Below, one piece after another: positions 46,730 to 58,365 of a DNA stretch of 64,000 nt; position 1 is the stretch's first letter, and each line of letters starts with the position of its first letter. The notes below the pieces were generated by a model, which saw only the letters and a list, made by a program, of their open reading frames with translations, had not been told where the DNA came from and did not search any database. This DNA is from Rhopalosiphum padi (Eukaryota > Arthropoda > Insecta > Hemiptera > Aphididae), in assembly GCF_020882245.1 (NCBI RefSeq), contig NC_083597.1:86902152-86966151 (forward strand), read 5' to 3'. A program made the translations under genes and the position numbers.

Positions 46730-49030
46730 TCAGTAAAAATGGTTTTGCGGACGAATGTGTAATAGCTACAGTGCAGGCAAATTCCGCTTAGACCGAACCA
46801 ACAGTGACTTAATATTAACTAAAATTATATTATGTAGCAGAATTCACGCATATTATATGAGCCCCTATATGTGGCTATGTGTGAAGGAAAGCATTTTATC
46901 ACAATATTATGTATGAATGATATAAGTCGATAAAACGCCATTCCTACAGTATGACATATGTGAGTACAATCTTTTTTTTCATTTTTTCTTTTTAGTCATT
47001 GTTTCCGTAAACTATATACATGTTTGTGTTAAAACTTTTCTCAAAAATAATCTTAAATTTTGTTTTAAAATAAAAATATTAATACGGTCAACGATTCAGT
47101 TTAGTTGATCGTACCGGCCGAGAATCCGGCCCTCGGACATTATCCAATTATTCGACGGGTTTTCGACGAACAGTATCCGTGAAGACGTGAACGATGTGCA
47201 ATGTGCATAGTATATGAATCATTCCCGAAAACTTAAAGGAGTCTTTCATAGTCATCTTTGCACCGAATAGAATCTATGAAACGACCAGAATTCCCAAACA
47301 ATACGGACATACAGTAATAAGTTTACGGACATAAAATCGCCAGTCAAAATTCTTGCCTTACCTTTCTGATGGGTAACTGCAATACGTCATTATAACCGGT
47401 ACCGAAGGAATGTTCTTTTCTACAGCACTAACTGTTACCAGTGTTACCGCGATTATGGTATAAGCTCAACAGCTTCAATTCGAGGACAATTCTATATATG
47501 TAGGTACTTGGCGAACTGCTCGAGAGCATCAGGATAAGCCTGTGCACGACCCGACTAACTGTGTGTACATTTTAAAATTAATTATAAAACTGCTATTTTT
47601 AACATATCTAGTCTTATTATTTAATAAAACGTAACAATGTCATCTTAGGAGTATGCAGTGGCTATTCACTTTATACCCATGTATAATGTGTACGAGATTG
47701 TTGGATTTTTATATTTATAATATACAAATTATTACGAAAGTATAAAAATGGTTGAAATATTAATCTCGTTTTATTTATTAAAACCATAAGATTATTTTAA
47801 TTTTCACACGTCTTTGTCAAAGTTGTAGAATTTCATATGTTATACCCATAGTGGTTTATGAATTATTCGTAAAAATAAAATATCTTTTACAAAAATATCG
47901 TTTAATCAACAATAATATAGTATAGAAACGAAATTAATTCACAGACTTATCATTATTTTGGTAAAACATGATAATGAGTTAACCGTGGTCCGCGAGTATG
48001 GCTGGACGATCCGAAAGAAAGTACAGAGGGAAAACATTATAAGAATTTCTTATAGAATTTAATTTGAAATAATATCACAAATGGCATTATATAAGTGAAA
48101 ACTATGTGATGAGGCGTGAGATAATACCTATATAATAAATAATAATCAAATTTATTCCACTATAATATTATGTAATGTTATACAAAGCAGTTTAGAACTT
48201 ATCACTTTAATTTTTTCGTTAATGTATAACGAATATTAATATAGTTGATTATTTAAAATTAATAACACTAAATTATTAACACTTCAAAATTAGATGAGTT
48301 TTATTTAAAAACTCAACGATGAGTGGATGAGCTATTATATATTAAATTAATTATTATACTATATTAATCAATCCAGATGCATGATTGATTAAATATAGAT
48401 CAATCATCAATCACTGCTTAACGTTCGGAACGTGCCAACATAATATTATGTTGTATTACTTTATGATCCAGATGGATTGATATCAATCCGCATTGGTGTA
48501 ATTTCTTATCAAAAAGTGATAACTGATGAGAACCAAACCTACGGGGAACGAACGGACTTCTGAATGACGACCGACGACATTTATTCTGTATTTCTACGCC
48601 GAAACTATCTTCAATTTTGTGTTCTGGATTCTTCAAAATTCACACTTTCACAGGCAAAACATATTATATAAAAGATTTCAAAGACTAGCTTAAATTTAAG
48701 AATTATGAAAACAGTTATTCAATAAAATACACCGTAAACACATAGTATATAAACTATAAACCTATTAAATTTAAAACTGAAGTACTAATAAATTAATTCC
48801 AAATTACTATACTTAATACTAAATTCTGTCCATCGAGTGAGATGAACTATAAATCGTGCTATTAATAATTCTATTGCTCAGTTTGCAGTGTTCATTGTAT
48901 AAATGATAAATAATTAAGATGGTATTATGTATGTAATTTGTACTCACACTTTTAAATTTTTATCGAATTTATGCACAAAAGATAAATGTAGTGATCAAAA
49001 TACAATATTAGTATTTTGATAACTGATAAA
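46730..49030. other. Intergenic DNA between repeats and RFT1
   Basis: I see no gene here. A moderately GC-rich part (47080-47580) has no stable frame, and the minus-strand frame at 48418-48636 lacks splice signals and domain. The last few hundred bases should contain the RFT1 promoter. Confidence 0.4.
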
Positions 49031-49037
49031 CGGTAAA

Positions 49038-51397
49038 ATGAAGAAAAACTTCTTGAAAAGTAGCGTTGAAAACGCTTCACTCAACATACTCTTGCAAGTT
49101 AGTTCATATGTTATATCCATTATTTTAATATTTAAAATTACATTTTACTGTTATTGATTGTTTTTTAATAATTTTAGATTGCATTTCGATGCTTGACATT
49201 TGTTATAAACGCTTTTGTGTTGCGCCATGTCTCTCAAAATGAAATAGGAATTACCAATGTCCGTTTGTTACTACTCGAGTCAACAATTTTGTTTTTGAGT
49301 AGAGAAGCATTTCGCCGTGCGTGTTTAACAGATACCTTGCATCATAATTGGCTGAAAGTCATCAATCTCATTTGGTTCTCGTATGGATTATCTAATTTTC
49401 TTTAAAAATTTGAATAATACATATATATATTATATTATTTTTAGTGTTCCACTATGTGCCATTATTTGTGGAATATGCGGTTATATTTGGCTTCGATTGC
49501 TAAGCCAACCTGATATTACTGTTACCACTTATTATGAATTTGGTGTATGGTCAATTATTATAAGTTGCATTATTGAACTATGCTGTGAACAGTTATATAT
49601 TGTAGCACAAGCGTTCTTATTTGTCAAGCTACAGGTAATTAAAAAAATATTTTTTATATACCTATTATATTATAAAAGTACCTATGCAATAGGTTTTGGA
49701 TATAAAAAAAGATCCCTTTGAGCTATAATGCAAACAACGGGCTCTTTTTTCTTCTTGTTTTGTTTATAAATAAAACTGAACAGATTTTAGGTTGTATTAG
49801 AAATAATAAACATTGCTGTTCGTACAATCGTTTACACTACAATGGTGTTGCATTGGAGTGGTCAGAATGCTGTACTAGCATTTTCATTTGCACAACTTGC
49901 ATCAGTCATAGCATATACAATGTCATTTTATGTATATTTTTGGTATTATACTAAAAAAAATAAAAAAGATTTTCCATTCAAAACCATGTGGGAATTTTTT
50001 CCAAATTTTAGTGGAAAAGTAAGTGTACACGTTTAACTACATTTCTAAATCAACATTAGATAGTAAAATAAAAATTGGTTTTAGAAATTATCAGAATGTA
50101 TCGATTTTTCACTACTTATGTTGTTGTGGAGTTTCTTGAAACAGGGATTTATGAAACAACTATTGACTGATGGTGAACGTTATGTAATGACATTCTTTAA
50201 CACATTAAAATTTGATCAACAAGGTGTATACGACGTTGTCAACAATTTGGGATCATTAGCTGCTAGGTTTTTGTTCAAACCTGTTGAAACAGCAGCATAC
50301 TTCTATTTTAGTCAACTTGTTCAAAGAGAAGTGCCAATCCAAACACAAATCAAACAGGTATTCAATGTTGTGCATGAATTATCGTAAGTAAATGTTACGG
50401 TGACAATGTCTTAGGATTCTAACCGCATAAAAGAAGCAGCTAGCGTTCTGGAGTGCCTGTTACGTGTCAACAGCTCTATTGGTCTAATTGCACTATCTTT
50501 TGGACAAGCATACGCTAAATTAGCATTATTTCTTTATGGAGGATCAACATTGGCTACTGGAATTGGACCAGTGCTGTTACAAATGCATTGTTTGGCCATT
50601 CTATTTTTAGCTGTCAATGGTATCACTGAATGTTATGCAGCAGCTACCATGAACGTTGCTGAATTAAACAAGTTTGTTTACAATTTGTTTTATAAATTTA
50701 AATCATATATTATAGGTATGTATATTTTTATTTTAAATTTTAGATACAATGTGGAAATGGTTGTATTATCTGTGATATTTTTATTTATTTCTCTGTTGTT
50801 TTCTACATTTTTTGGCGGAATTGGTTTTATTTTTGCAAATTGTTGTAATTTCACGTTTAGAATCATCCAATGGTAAAAACAAATTAATTTCATCATTATT
50901 AGTGTTTAGTATTAATTATGTATAACTTTTTTAGTGGTCGGTACATTCTATCTCAATATAAAAATACTAATTATAATCCACTTAATGGATTAATGCCAAA
51001 AAAATCATTCATTTGTTGTTTAATGATGTCAACTATTGTTACAATGTATTCTGAGGTGAGCATAATTTTATTGATCAGGTATCAAAAAAAAATATAAAAT
51101 TTTTATACAATTATAAAATTTCATACATTTGATGTTATCTTAAGTTAAAACTATAAGTATGCAAATCTTAGCGTATTCTAATAAACAAACTTAAAATGAT
51201 TTTTCATTATTGTATATTTTGTATGTACTAATAAGATATTTTTCATTATTTTTCAGGCAAAATATTACGAAGAAAACAAACTTACACATATTATAATAGG
51301 TGGGGCATTGTTTTTATTAACAACATCAGTTTGGTTGTATGAAGAAATGTCTACTTTTAGGTTTTTAAAAAAAGTTTATTGCTCAAAACACAATTAA
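49038..51397 (+). CDS. RFT1: RFT1, Man5GlcNAc2-PP-dolichol translocation protein
   Basis: Nine exons in matching phase: 49038-49097, 49178-49380, 49445-49634, 49791-50018, 50085-50357, 50415-50671, 50744-50872, 50935-51055 and 51257-51397. They encode 533 residues, close to the roughly 540 usual for the family. RFT1 is a multi-pass endoplasmic reticulum membrane protein of the MOP exporter fold, needed for Man5GlcNAc2-PP-dolichol to reach the lumenal side for N-glycosylation. Recognisable family blocks are CLTFVINAFVLR, LSREAFRRACL, the GERYVMTF region with SLAARFLFKPVET, and NGITECY followed by FFGGIGFIFANC. The protein is hydrophobic throughout with many predicted membrane spans. The start was chosen because it gives MKKNFLKSSVENASLNILLQ, the expected N-terminal helix, and joins exon 2 in phase. 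Introns are very short (63-201 bases), in contrast to the genes on the left side of the window. Confidence 0.95.
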
Positions 51398-51399
51398 AC

Positions 51400-52285
51400 T
51401 ACTTCCCAAAAAAATGTTACACTTTATAATCTTATTAAAATTATAATTTTCTTTTTTCAACTGACATAATATAAAGATCAATTAAACTGAAAGGTACATT
51501 GTATCAATTTTATAGTATACATTTTTAATACAATTCTCTGTAGTATAATATAAGTGACTTTTAGATTTGTTTTTAATAATATACTGTGTTATTCTATATT
51601 TATAAAAAAATAAACATTTAACTATTACCCAATGATGTCTATTTACTTAAATATAATCAACTGGACATGGTAAATGTGTGCAATGATCTGTGAATTTATT
51701 TTACTATAAGTTTGGAAGCAATGATCAATCTTCATATTAGAAAAATTGAGCCAGCAAATCCTACATTTACTCGTCAAAATAACTTTTCTTTAATAATACT
51801 TTAATCATGCTTTGTAAAAAAATTTGAACAAGATGGACAATCCACTTATGATAGATTGGAATATAGCACTTGATATATTAATAGACACGGTTTAAACTAC
51901 TCTTAATTTTTTCGATAAGAACAATTAGAAATTTTCCTCAAAGTCTGTCACGTTGTTTTTTGAGTTTATAAGCTACAAACAAAAAAAATTTTATTTTCAT
52001 TAGCCAAAACTATAGAGCTCTCCTATGGCTATTTATAAGAGTTGAAAAATAATATTCCCAGTCTCGAGGAATGTGTGTAAAATATGATGTGTCAATTGGT
52101 TCAATATTTTCCAAGTCTAGATGCTCAATACAAACATACATTTATTCATAAATATATATTTTTAATATTATATAAACACTCCGTTTTTAATGACTTATCT
52201 ATAATCATTGTCAATTTGTTGATTTTATTTTTAATAGATTATATGTTATTTCAATTCAGTAAACTATTATTTTTTGAAAAATATC
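51400..52285. other. Convergent 3' region of RFT1 and the mutarotase-like gene
   Basis: RFT1 (+) and the mutarotase-like gene (-) end towards each other across about 890 bases. An AATAAA at 51609 could serve RFT1. The 73-codon frame at 52084-52305 overlaps the last exon of the mutarotase-like gene on the opposite strand and is chance. Confidence 0.5.
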
Positions 52286-54165
52286 TTAATCAGTTGAAAC
52301 AATAACTCCAAATTTATAAATGACTTGTTGATTATACATATTTGACGGTTTGAGAATGATACTGTTGAAGTTTTTCTAGAGCAGTTTCAAATATTGAAAT
52401 AAATTTTGTTAATGTATAAAATGTATAACAATAATTAAAAAAATTACATGTGTAACAGCATCTGGAAATAGTTGTGGACGTATACAGATTCCAGAATGTT
52501 TGCTATAGATAGTATTCGATTTCCCCTTGATGGGCTTGATTTCCTGGACATAATCAATCTGTGTCGAAGACTCTTTCATCTCATAATCTAAATTGTGTTC
52601 TTCTACGTCACTTTCAAATTTATACTCATCAGAGATAAAACTCTCATGTTCATCTTCATAGTTATCAAATTTTGCTAATGGTACTTCTATATCAGTTACC
52701 TTCATAACCTCTTCTTTAAATAATGATTTACCATAATATGGAAAATCCTGAGCTGTATTAATATAGACACAAGGCATATCCGTATAAATATCTAACATGC
52801 GACCACTTTGTTTATGTACTAAGCTGAATAAAATAATGTTTAATACAACGAACAAATATTTTGAGCAATGGAATTGTATTAATGTTTACCTGGCTGCTAA
52901 ATTAAATGCTTTACGTTCTTTTCCTTTGAACAATTTGAATGTATGATTGTATCCAAAACCAGGAACTATGGGAAAAGCTTTTTTTAATAATCTTGGTACA
53001 CGCAAGTCAAGACATGTGCGATGTACATTTTTAATCAAACCAACAGGTCTTCTTTCTGGTTCTTTTATTGCTATGTATTCTTCAGCATTGATCATTATTG
53101 AATGATTCATGAGTTCAGACTCTCCAGTGTTCTATAATAATATGTTATAATTCCCCCATATAAAATAATATTAAACCAGAAGTAAAGTTTAGTCCTTACT
53201 TGTCCAGCTAAATTGAAGAACATATTTGAAGCCATATTAACTGGAGTTGATTTTGATGTCATACCAACATAGTCTACAACTAATTCATTTTTGCAAGTCA
53301 AACGATATGTTATTCGAGCATGAAATGTTCCTGGATATCCTTCTTCGCCATCTTTACTTGAATATGTTAATACTAGTTCACCATTCGCCACATACCCATC
53401 CCACATGACTTTATCAAATCCTTTTTCACCGCCATTAAAGTGATGACCATCACGATTTTTATTAAGTTCATAAATTTCGCCTTTTTCGTTTTCAAGATGA
53501 CCATTACTAATGTAATCTGTTACTCTGCCTAATGTGCCACCAATGGAATGGGTGTTCTGTAATCTATAATCTATTCAACCCACTTATATAATAATGACTG
53601 TGTTTCACATAATTACATAATACAGTGAAACTTCTATGTAACGTAGTCAAATAAGCAACAAAAAAAATTTGTTATATGGAGGAATTTGTTAAATAGAATT
53701 ACGTATTCATTAACAACGAAGGTCCTAATTCTTAAAAATATTTCGTTTAACAAAAAATGTTGTAAAATGGAAGTTTCACTGTATAAAATTACTGACCTTC
53801 AATTGAGTCAAAACCAAGTAAAACATCTTCTAGTTCGCCTAGTGCATTAGGTACCCAGCAGGAAATAACAGTAGCACCATAATTAATGATTTCAATAACA
53901 GCTTTTTGTTCATTCTTTAAAGTATATTTAATCACTTGGACACTTTGTCCATTTTCATCCTTTATAAGACATAAAGTTTAATTCTGAACTAGGTATTTAG
54001 AAAAACAGTTACTTTTATGCATCCATAGTTGTCTACAATGATGAGATCAGTATTATAAACACTCTTTTTTTGTTCTTCTGTTTCATAAATCAAATCATTG
54101 AATATATCATCACTAATTGGATTTAACAATATAGCATCAGAAGAATTTTTTTTAGAATTATCCAT
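52286..54165 (-). CDS. Galactose mutarotase-like protein lacking catalytic residues
   Basis: Six exons in phase: 54013-54165, 53797-53959, 53200-53570, 52890-53131, 52448-52823 and 52286-52375, giving 464 residues. The aldose-1-epimerase (GALM) fold is clear: INYGATVISCWVP, HSIGGTLGRV, GGEKGFDKVMWDG, DGEEGYPGTFHARITY, PVNMASNMFFNLAGQ, KHSGICIRPQLFPDAV and a C-terminal YNQQVIYKFGV. Active GALM interconverts alpha and beta galactose using two histidines and a glutamate. Here the expected His of the 'HGG' motif is Asn151, the His of 'NHSYFNLAG' is Asn221, and the Glu of the 'LET' motif is Arg425, so all three are replaced. Compared with the usual 340-380 residues there is an N-terminal extension of about 50 and an acidic insert of about 60 (near 355-410). 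It is probably a sugar-binding or scaffold pseudoenzyme; that function is inference. The exon structure is open and well spliced, so it is not a pseudogene. Confidence 0.88.
53623..53781. mobile_element. Small Tc1/mariner-type MITE in an intron
   Basis: CAGTGAAACTTCTATGTAAC at 53623 is mirrored by GTAAAATGGAAGTTTCACTG ending at 53781, and TA flanks both ends. The 159-base element makes up most of the 226-base second intron of the mutarotase-like gene and stops 15 bases from the upstream exon's donor. It encodes nothing. Confidence 0.7.
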
Positions 54166-54397
54166 TTTAAAGCCAAGAATATTTTATTAAGTATATTATG
54201 TGCATAACAACATGTAGCTTAAAAATAAGAATAAACAATATTAATTATTTAGTTGCTTGCTATTTTAATTTTAAGGCCAATAAAAAAAAAAAAATTAATA
54301 ACACAAGAATAACAACACAGTTATTTACATTTTTATATATATATAAAAAAAAATATATTAATATTAAAATTATATACATTAAGTAAGTTATCATATT

Positions 54398-57300
54398 TTA
54401 TTCACTATCACTCGTATACTCTAATTTTTTTATATCGTCAGAAGAAGTATCATCGTCTGAAACTGAATCATTGTACTCTGTTTCATAATCTTCCAATTCT
54501 TTTTCGTGCTCATCAACTGCATTTGCACTAACATGAGCTGATGTTTCCATGAATTCTGCAAATCTAGAATATTTTTAAAAATGAAATAACATTTTATCTC
54601 GATTTACTGAGTTGTAATTACTTTTTAGGATCACGTAACCTGCTCACAACCTTCCATGAATCACAATTTGGACTTTGACAGTATTTTCGCAGTTCTTCAA
54701 GTGCTTTAGGTGTTTCGATCAATGATTGTTGTATATACTCGTCTTCAGATAATAATCGAAGTTTTGGTTTTTTTTTAGGTAATAATCTGTAACATAAAAA
54801 GTATTAGATTACCAAATTTTTAATATTAACTATTATTATTATTGTTAACTTACCCAATAGGCAGTGAACACTTTGTGTAATACAGTATAATACTTAAAAT
54901 ATCCACAAAAACCATTGCTTCTAAATGAAAACTACATGATATAACTAAAGCCAAACCAATTACCTGAATGAAATAAAATCATTATAATACAGATAAATGT
55001 TGATGATTTTTAATTTGTAGAAAAATATTTAACAAGATGATGTTGTCAGTAAAAAAACTGGTTGTTAAACTAAAAAAAAAAAAATGTTAAATGTCTATAA
55101 GTAGCCCACTATAAAAATGTACTTTAAATATTTTGATAATATCAATTTATATGGAAAATTATAAATGTGGAATGTGTCAAATTTCTAAGTTCAGCATCTA
55201 ATGAATTATTATAAAATATAAAATAACTTAAATAGTTTAATGAAAAAAACCAATAATATTATTATTTAATTTCAATTATATTAATGTTTTTTTCTTTATT
55301 AATTAATACACAATCTGTACCTGCAGGCACAATAAAAACATAAGCCATAAAATAAACTAAAAAAGAATAACTTGATTCGAGAAGGCACTCATTGATGACA
55401 CTTACATTTTTTATTTATTTATTTTAAATAATCTATTTTAACTTTATATCAGTAGTTTTTATTGAATTAAATTAAAATAACAAAAAATCTTTATTTACAT
55501 TAAACAAAATTTTTATTGTTAAAAATAAGGGTTTGGTAAACATTTCTGTTTTTTTTTTGGAATGCTTTTTTAATTTTTCCCTATTATTAAGAAAAGTAAA
55601 GAACAGGGAATTTAAGAACTAACTAAATTTTCAAATAAAAACTATCATCAAAGAGGATTGAAACATTTTTCCCGATGTTAAGTGTTTTTAGATAATAAAA
55701 ATGCATCAATATATGACTTATTACATTCATTATATATATCTTATCTTAATAGTTTTGTATAATATTATAATTACAAATTTGATTTGTTGTATTAATGCAT
55801 CTTATCTTTAAAAATAAATATAATAATTACTTGTAATGTCCATCTTATAAGGTCGATGGATCTTGGATTTGTTACTGGTCCATATCTATAGCAAACCACA
55901 AAACTGACCAACATAGAAAAAACAATATATCCCAATATATACTTATAATACAACATTAATATCATATTGAGATTCTCTATCAACATTTGAATAGCATAGA
56001 GACTTAACATACAACTTGCTCCTAAGTATCCCACCATCATTCTTTTCTAAAAAAAAAAAAAGTAACATTATATTATTATATATATTAAAATGACTATAAA
56101 ATATACATACTTTAGGGATTAATCGACTGATGAGTAATATTATAATTACAAATGAAGCAGTTACGCCTACTGTAATACCACACAAGTAATAAAACAATGA
56201 ATTATGGCTTAATCTAGCTGAATACCCAAATAGAAAAATACCAACTATAAACATTGCCAGTCTCTTAATATCTAATGCTGTAAAAAAATTAGTACATATT
56301 TAATATTAATGTTTGCTAACATATTATAATACTAATAAATACATATAGGTACATATTATAATGCTTTACCAGTTGAGTGAGTTATTATTTTAAAATCGGC
56401 ATTTGTTCTGATACTAAAACAAGATGGCTGAAATGGATCCAATTTGAAATCCTTTCGTTTCCAAACATAGGATATTATTTTGTTCAAAGATAATATAGCC
56501 TCATCAGATAGCATTTGTTCTTCAACTGCATACTGATCTACTCCTTGATATATTATGAAATCATCTGTTTTTTCAATTATTAAATCCACCTGTACAGTAG
56601 ATAATATAATTAATATCTATTAATAATTTTTCAATGAATAATTTAATATAACATACGGTAATTGTTTGAAAAACGTTAAGTACACTTTTTTCATTTCCTG
56701 CATAGCAATAGATTGGAGGTAATGAGTATGCTCTTTCAGACGAAGAACAACAATTTTTTTTATCTTCTGCATTGACTGGATACACTATACCTGGATAAAT
56801 ATCGTTTAGAAAAATGTAATAATATGTAACAAATTAGTATGAGATTAAACTTATTTTATCCTCAATGAATTTTAAATTATCAAGTCAATGAAATGGCAAT
56901 TTTTTTGTTATATTTAAGTAGTTAATACAATATACAATAATTTAAAATTTAAAACAAATTGTATTTTAAATTTAGTATTAACAGTATTATTTTTACTCAG
57001 ATTTTAATTCAATAATACATCTAACAAAGGTAACAAGCCAAAAATGTTTATCAGGCAAAGAATCTCAACCGATTCAACCCCTAACAATAATACAATAAAT
57101 AATGTTGTACGCTTAGTTTTAAAATCTGTTATGATATAATTTAGGTAAAATGTATAGTAGATTGTTAAAAATGCCGCTCTATGTAATCTTTTGAAGTGAT
57201 ATATATAGTTTCTAAGGGGCTTATTTTTGAATTTAATTGCATTTTAAATGGATGGTTCAAATACTGAACTGAACTGAACGGTAGTGAGCAAAACACTCAG

Positions 57301-57949
57301 TGAGGTACTAAAAAATTAACGGGGGAAAAATTCTTGATCAACTTTTGAGACTTTAATACCTACAGTTCAAAATTACAATTTGTAATTAATATGAATACAA
57401 ATAACAAAATGTTATAAGATAAATGGTAGAATTTAAGATTTAAGTAAAGAATATAATATTTTGGGGAATTAGCAGGAAATCAAAATATTCACTTGAAATA
57501 ATAGGCCTTAATTATGGGGAGCAAACATAGATTATCAAATTTATAAAAAGACAAAACTTCTTAATTTTTTTAAATTTATTTTATTATACAATGAATATAT
57601 CTATATAGTAATTTTAATTTTGATTATCCTGACTTTCCTTTACAAGTTTCCTAATTAAAGATACTATATTTGATTCTATTTTTTTTTTGACAAGAATACA
57701 CAATTAAAAAATCAGTATTTTTAAAGTATAATTCCGGCTGTAGACATCTACATGCCATTATCAAGTGATAGTAAAAAATCATAGATAAAATAAATTAAAA
57801 CGAATTAAATATCAAAGATTATAATTGACTCCAACTAAGTTATAAGTATCTAACGTATTTAATAAAAAATCAATTTACTTACTGTTTGGTTTCGAGTGAA
57901 TGAAAGATATGAGTGTGAGAAATAAGAAACCAGTCTTTAATGTCATCAT
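54398..57949 (-). CDS. NEMP1: Nuclear envelope integral membrane protein (NEMP/TMEM194)
   Basis: Eight exons in phase: 57883-57949, 56657-56790, 56370-56589, 56111-56277, 55831-56046, 54854-54963, 54622-54786 and 54398-54563, giving 414 residues (vertebrate NEMP1 is about 440). NEMP proteins sit in the inner nuclear membrane, stiffen the envelope and are needed for fertility in animals. The order fits the family: an N-terminal signal peptide (MMTLKTGFLFLTLISFIHS), a lumenal beta-rich domain with cysteines (KKNCC, CYAGNE, PSCFSI), a block of five membrane spans beginning RLAMFIVGIFLFGYSARLSH and including YYLCGITVGVTASFVII, a second conserved block with YRYGPVTNPRSIDLIRWTLQ, and a nucleoplasmic tail rich in acidic and serine residues. 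The stop lies only 232 bases from the start of the mutarotase-like gene on the same strand. The family call is from domain order and the conserved span region. Confidence 0.88.
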
Positions 57950-58365
57950 TTTAAAATTTGAAGTAGTTACTAGTTACAAACGAATATCTTGGTGAAAATG
58001 TAATTATCCTTGTCAGATAAAGAAAAATCTAAAGTTAATTGTCCTCATAAAGTATAAATAGCACAATAAAAATAGTAACATTGTCACGACAATTTACCTA
58101 TATTTTTATCATGACAAAAAGTCAAAACGTTACGATTTTTATTATTTCACTTTTTACTTTTTTGTTGTTCTTAAATAACGAACTTTAATAATATTTAAAA
58201 CCATAACCACCATAACCTATATTAAATTTCATGGAATGATTTATGCGTTATCAAGATTTGTGTACTTGATAAATGATAGATGATGTTTGATAATTGATAA
58301 TAATAATTTCTGTGAAATTCAAAATTTAAATTTCTTTATTATTTTGTTATGTTAACTTTGTTAAA
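57950..58365. promoter_or_regulatory. Divergent promoter of NEMP and calypso
   Basis: The two start codons are 416 bases apart and point away from each other, so both promoters must lie in this AT-rich interval. I see no other coding sequence or repeat inside it and no obvious TATA box for either side. Confidence 0.6.
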
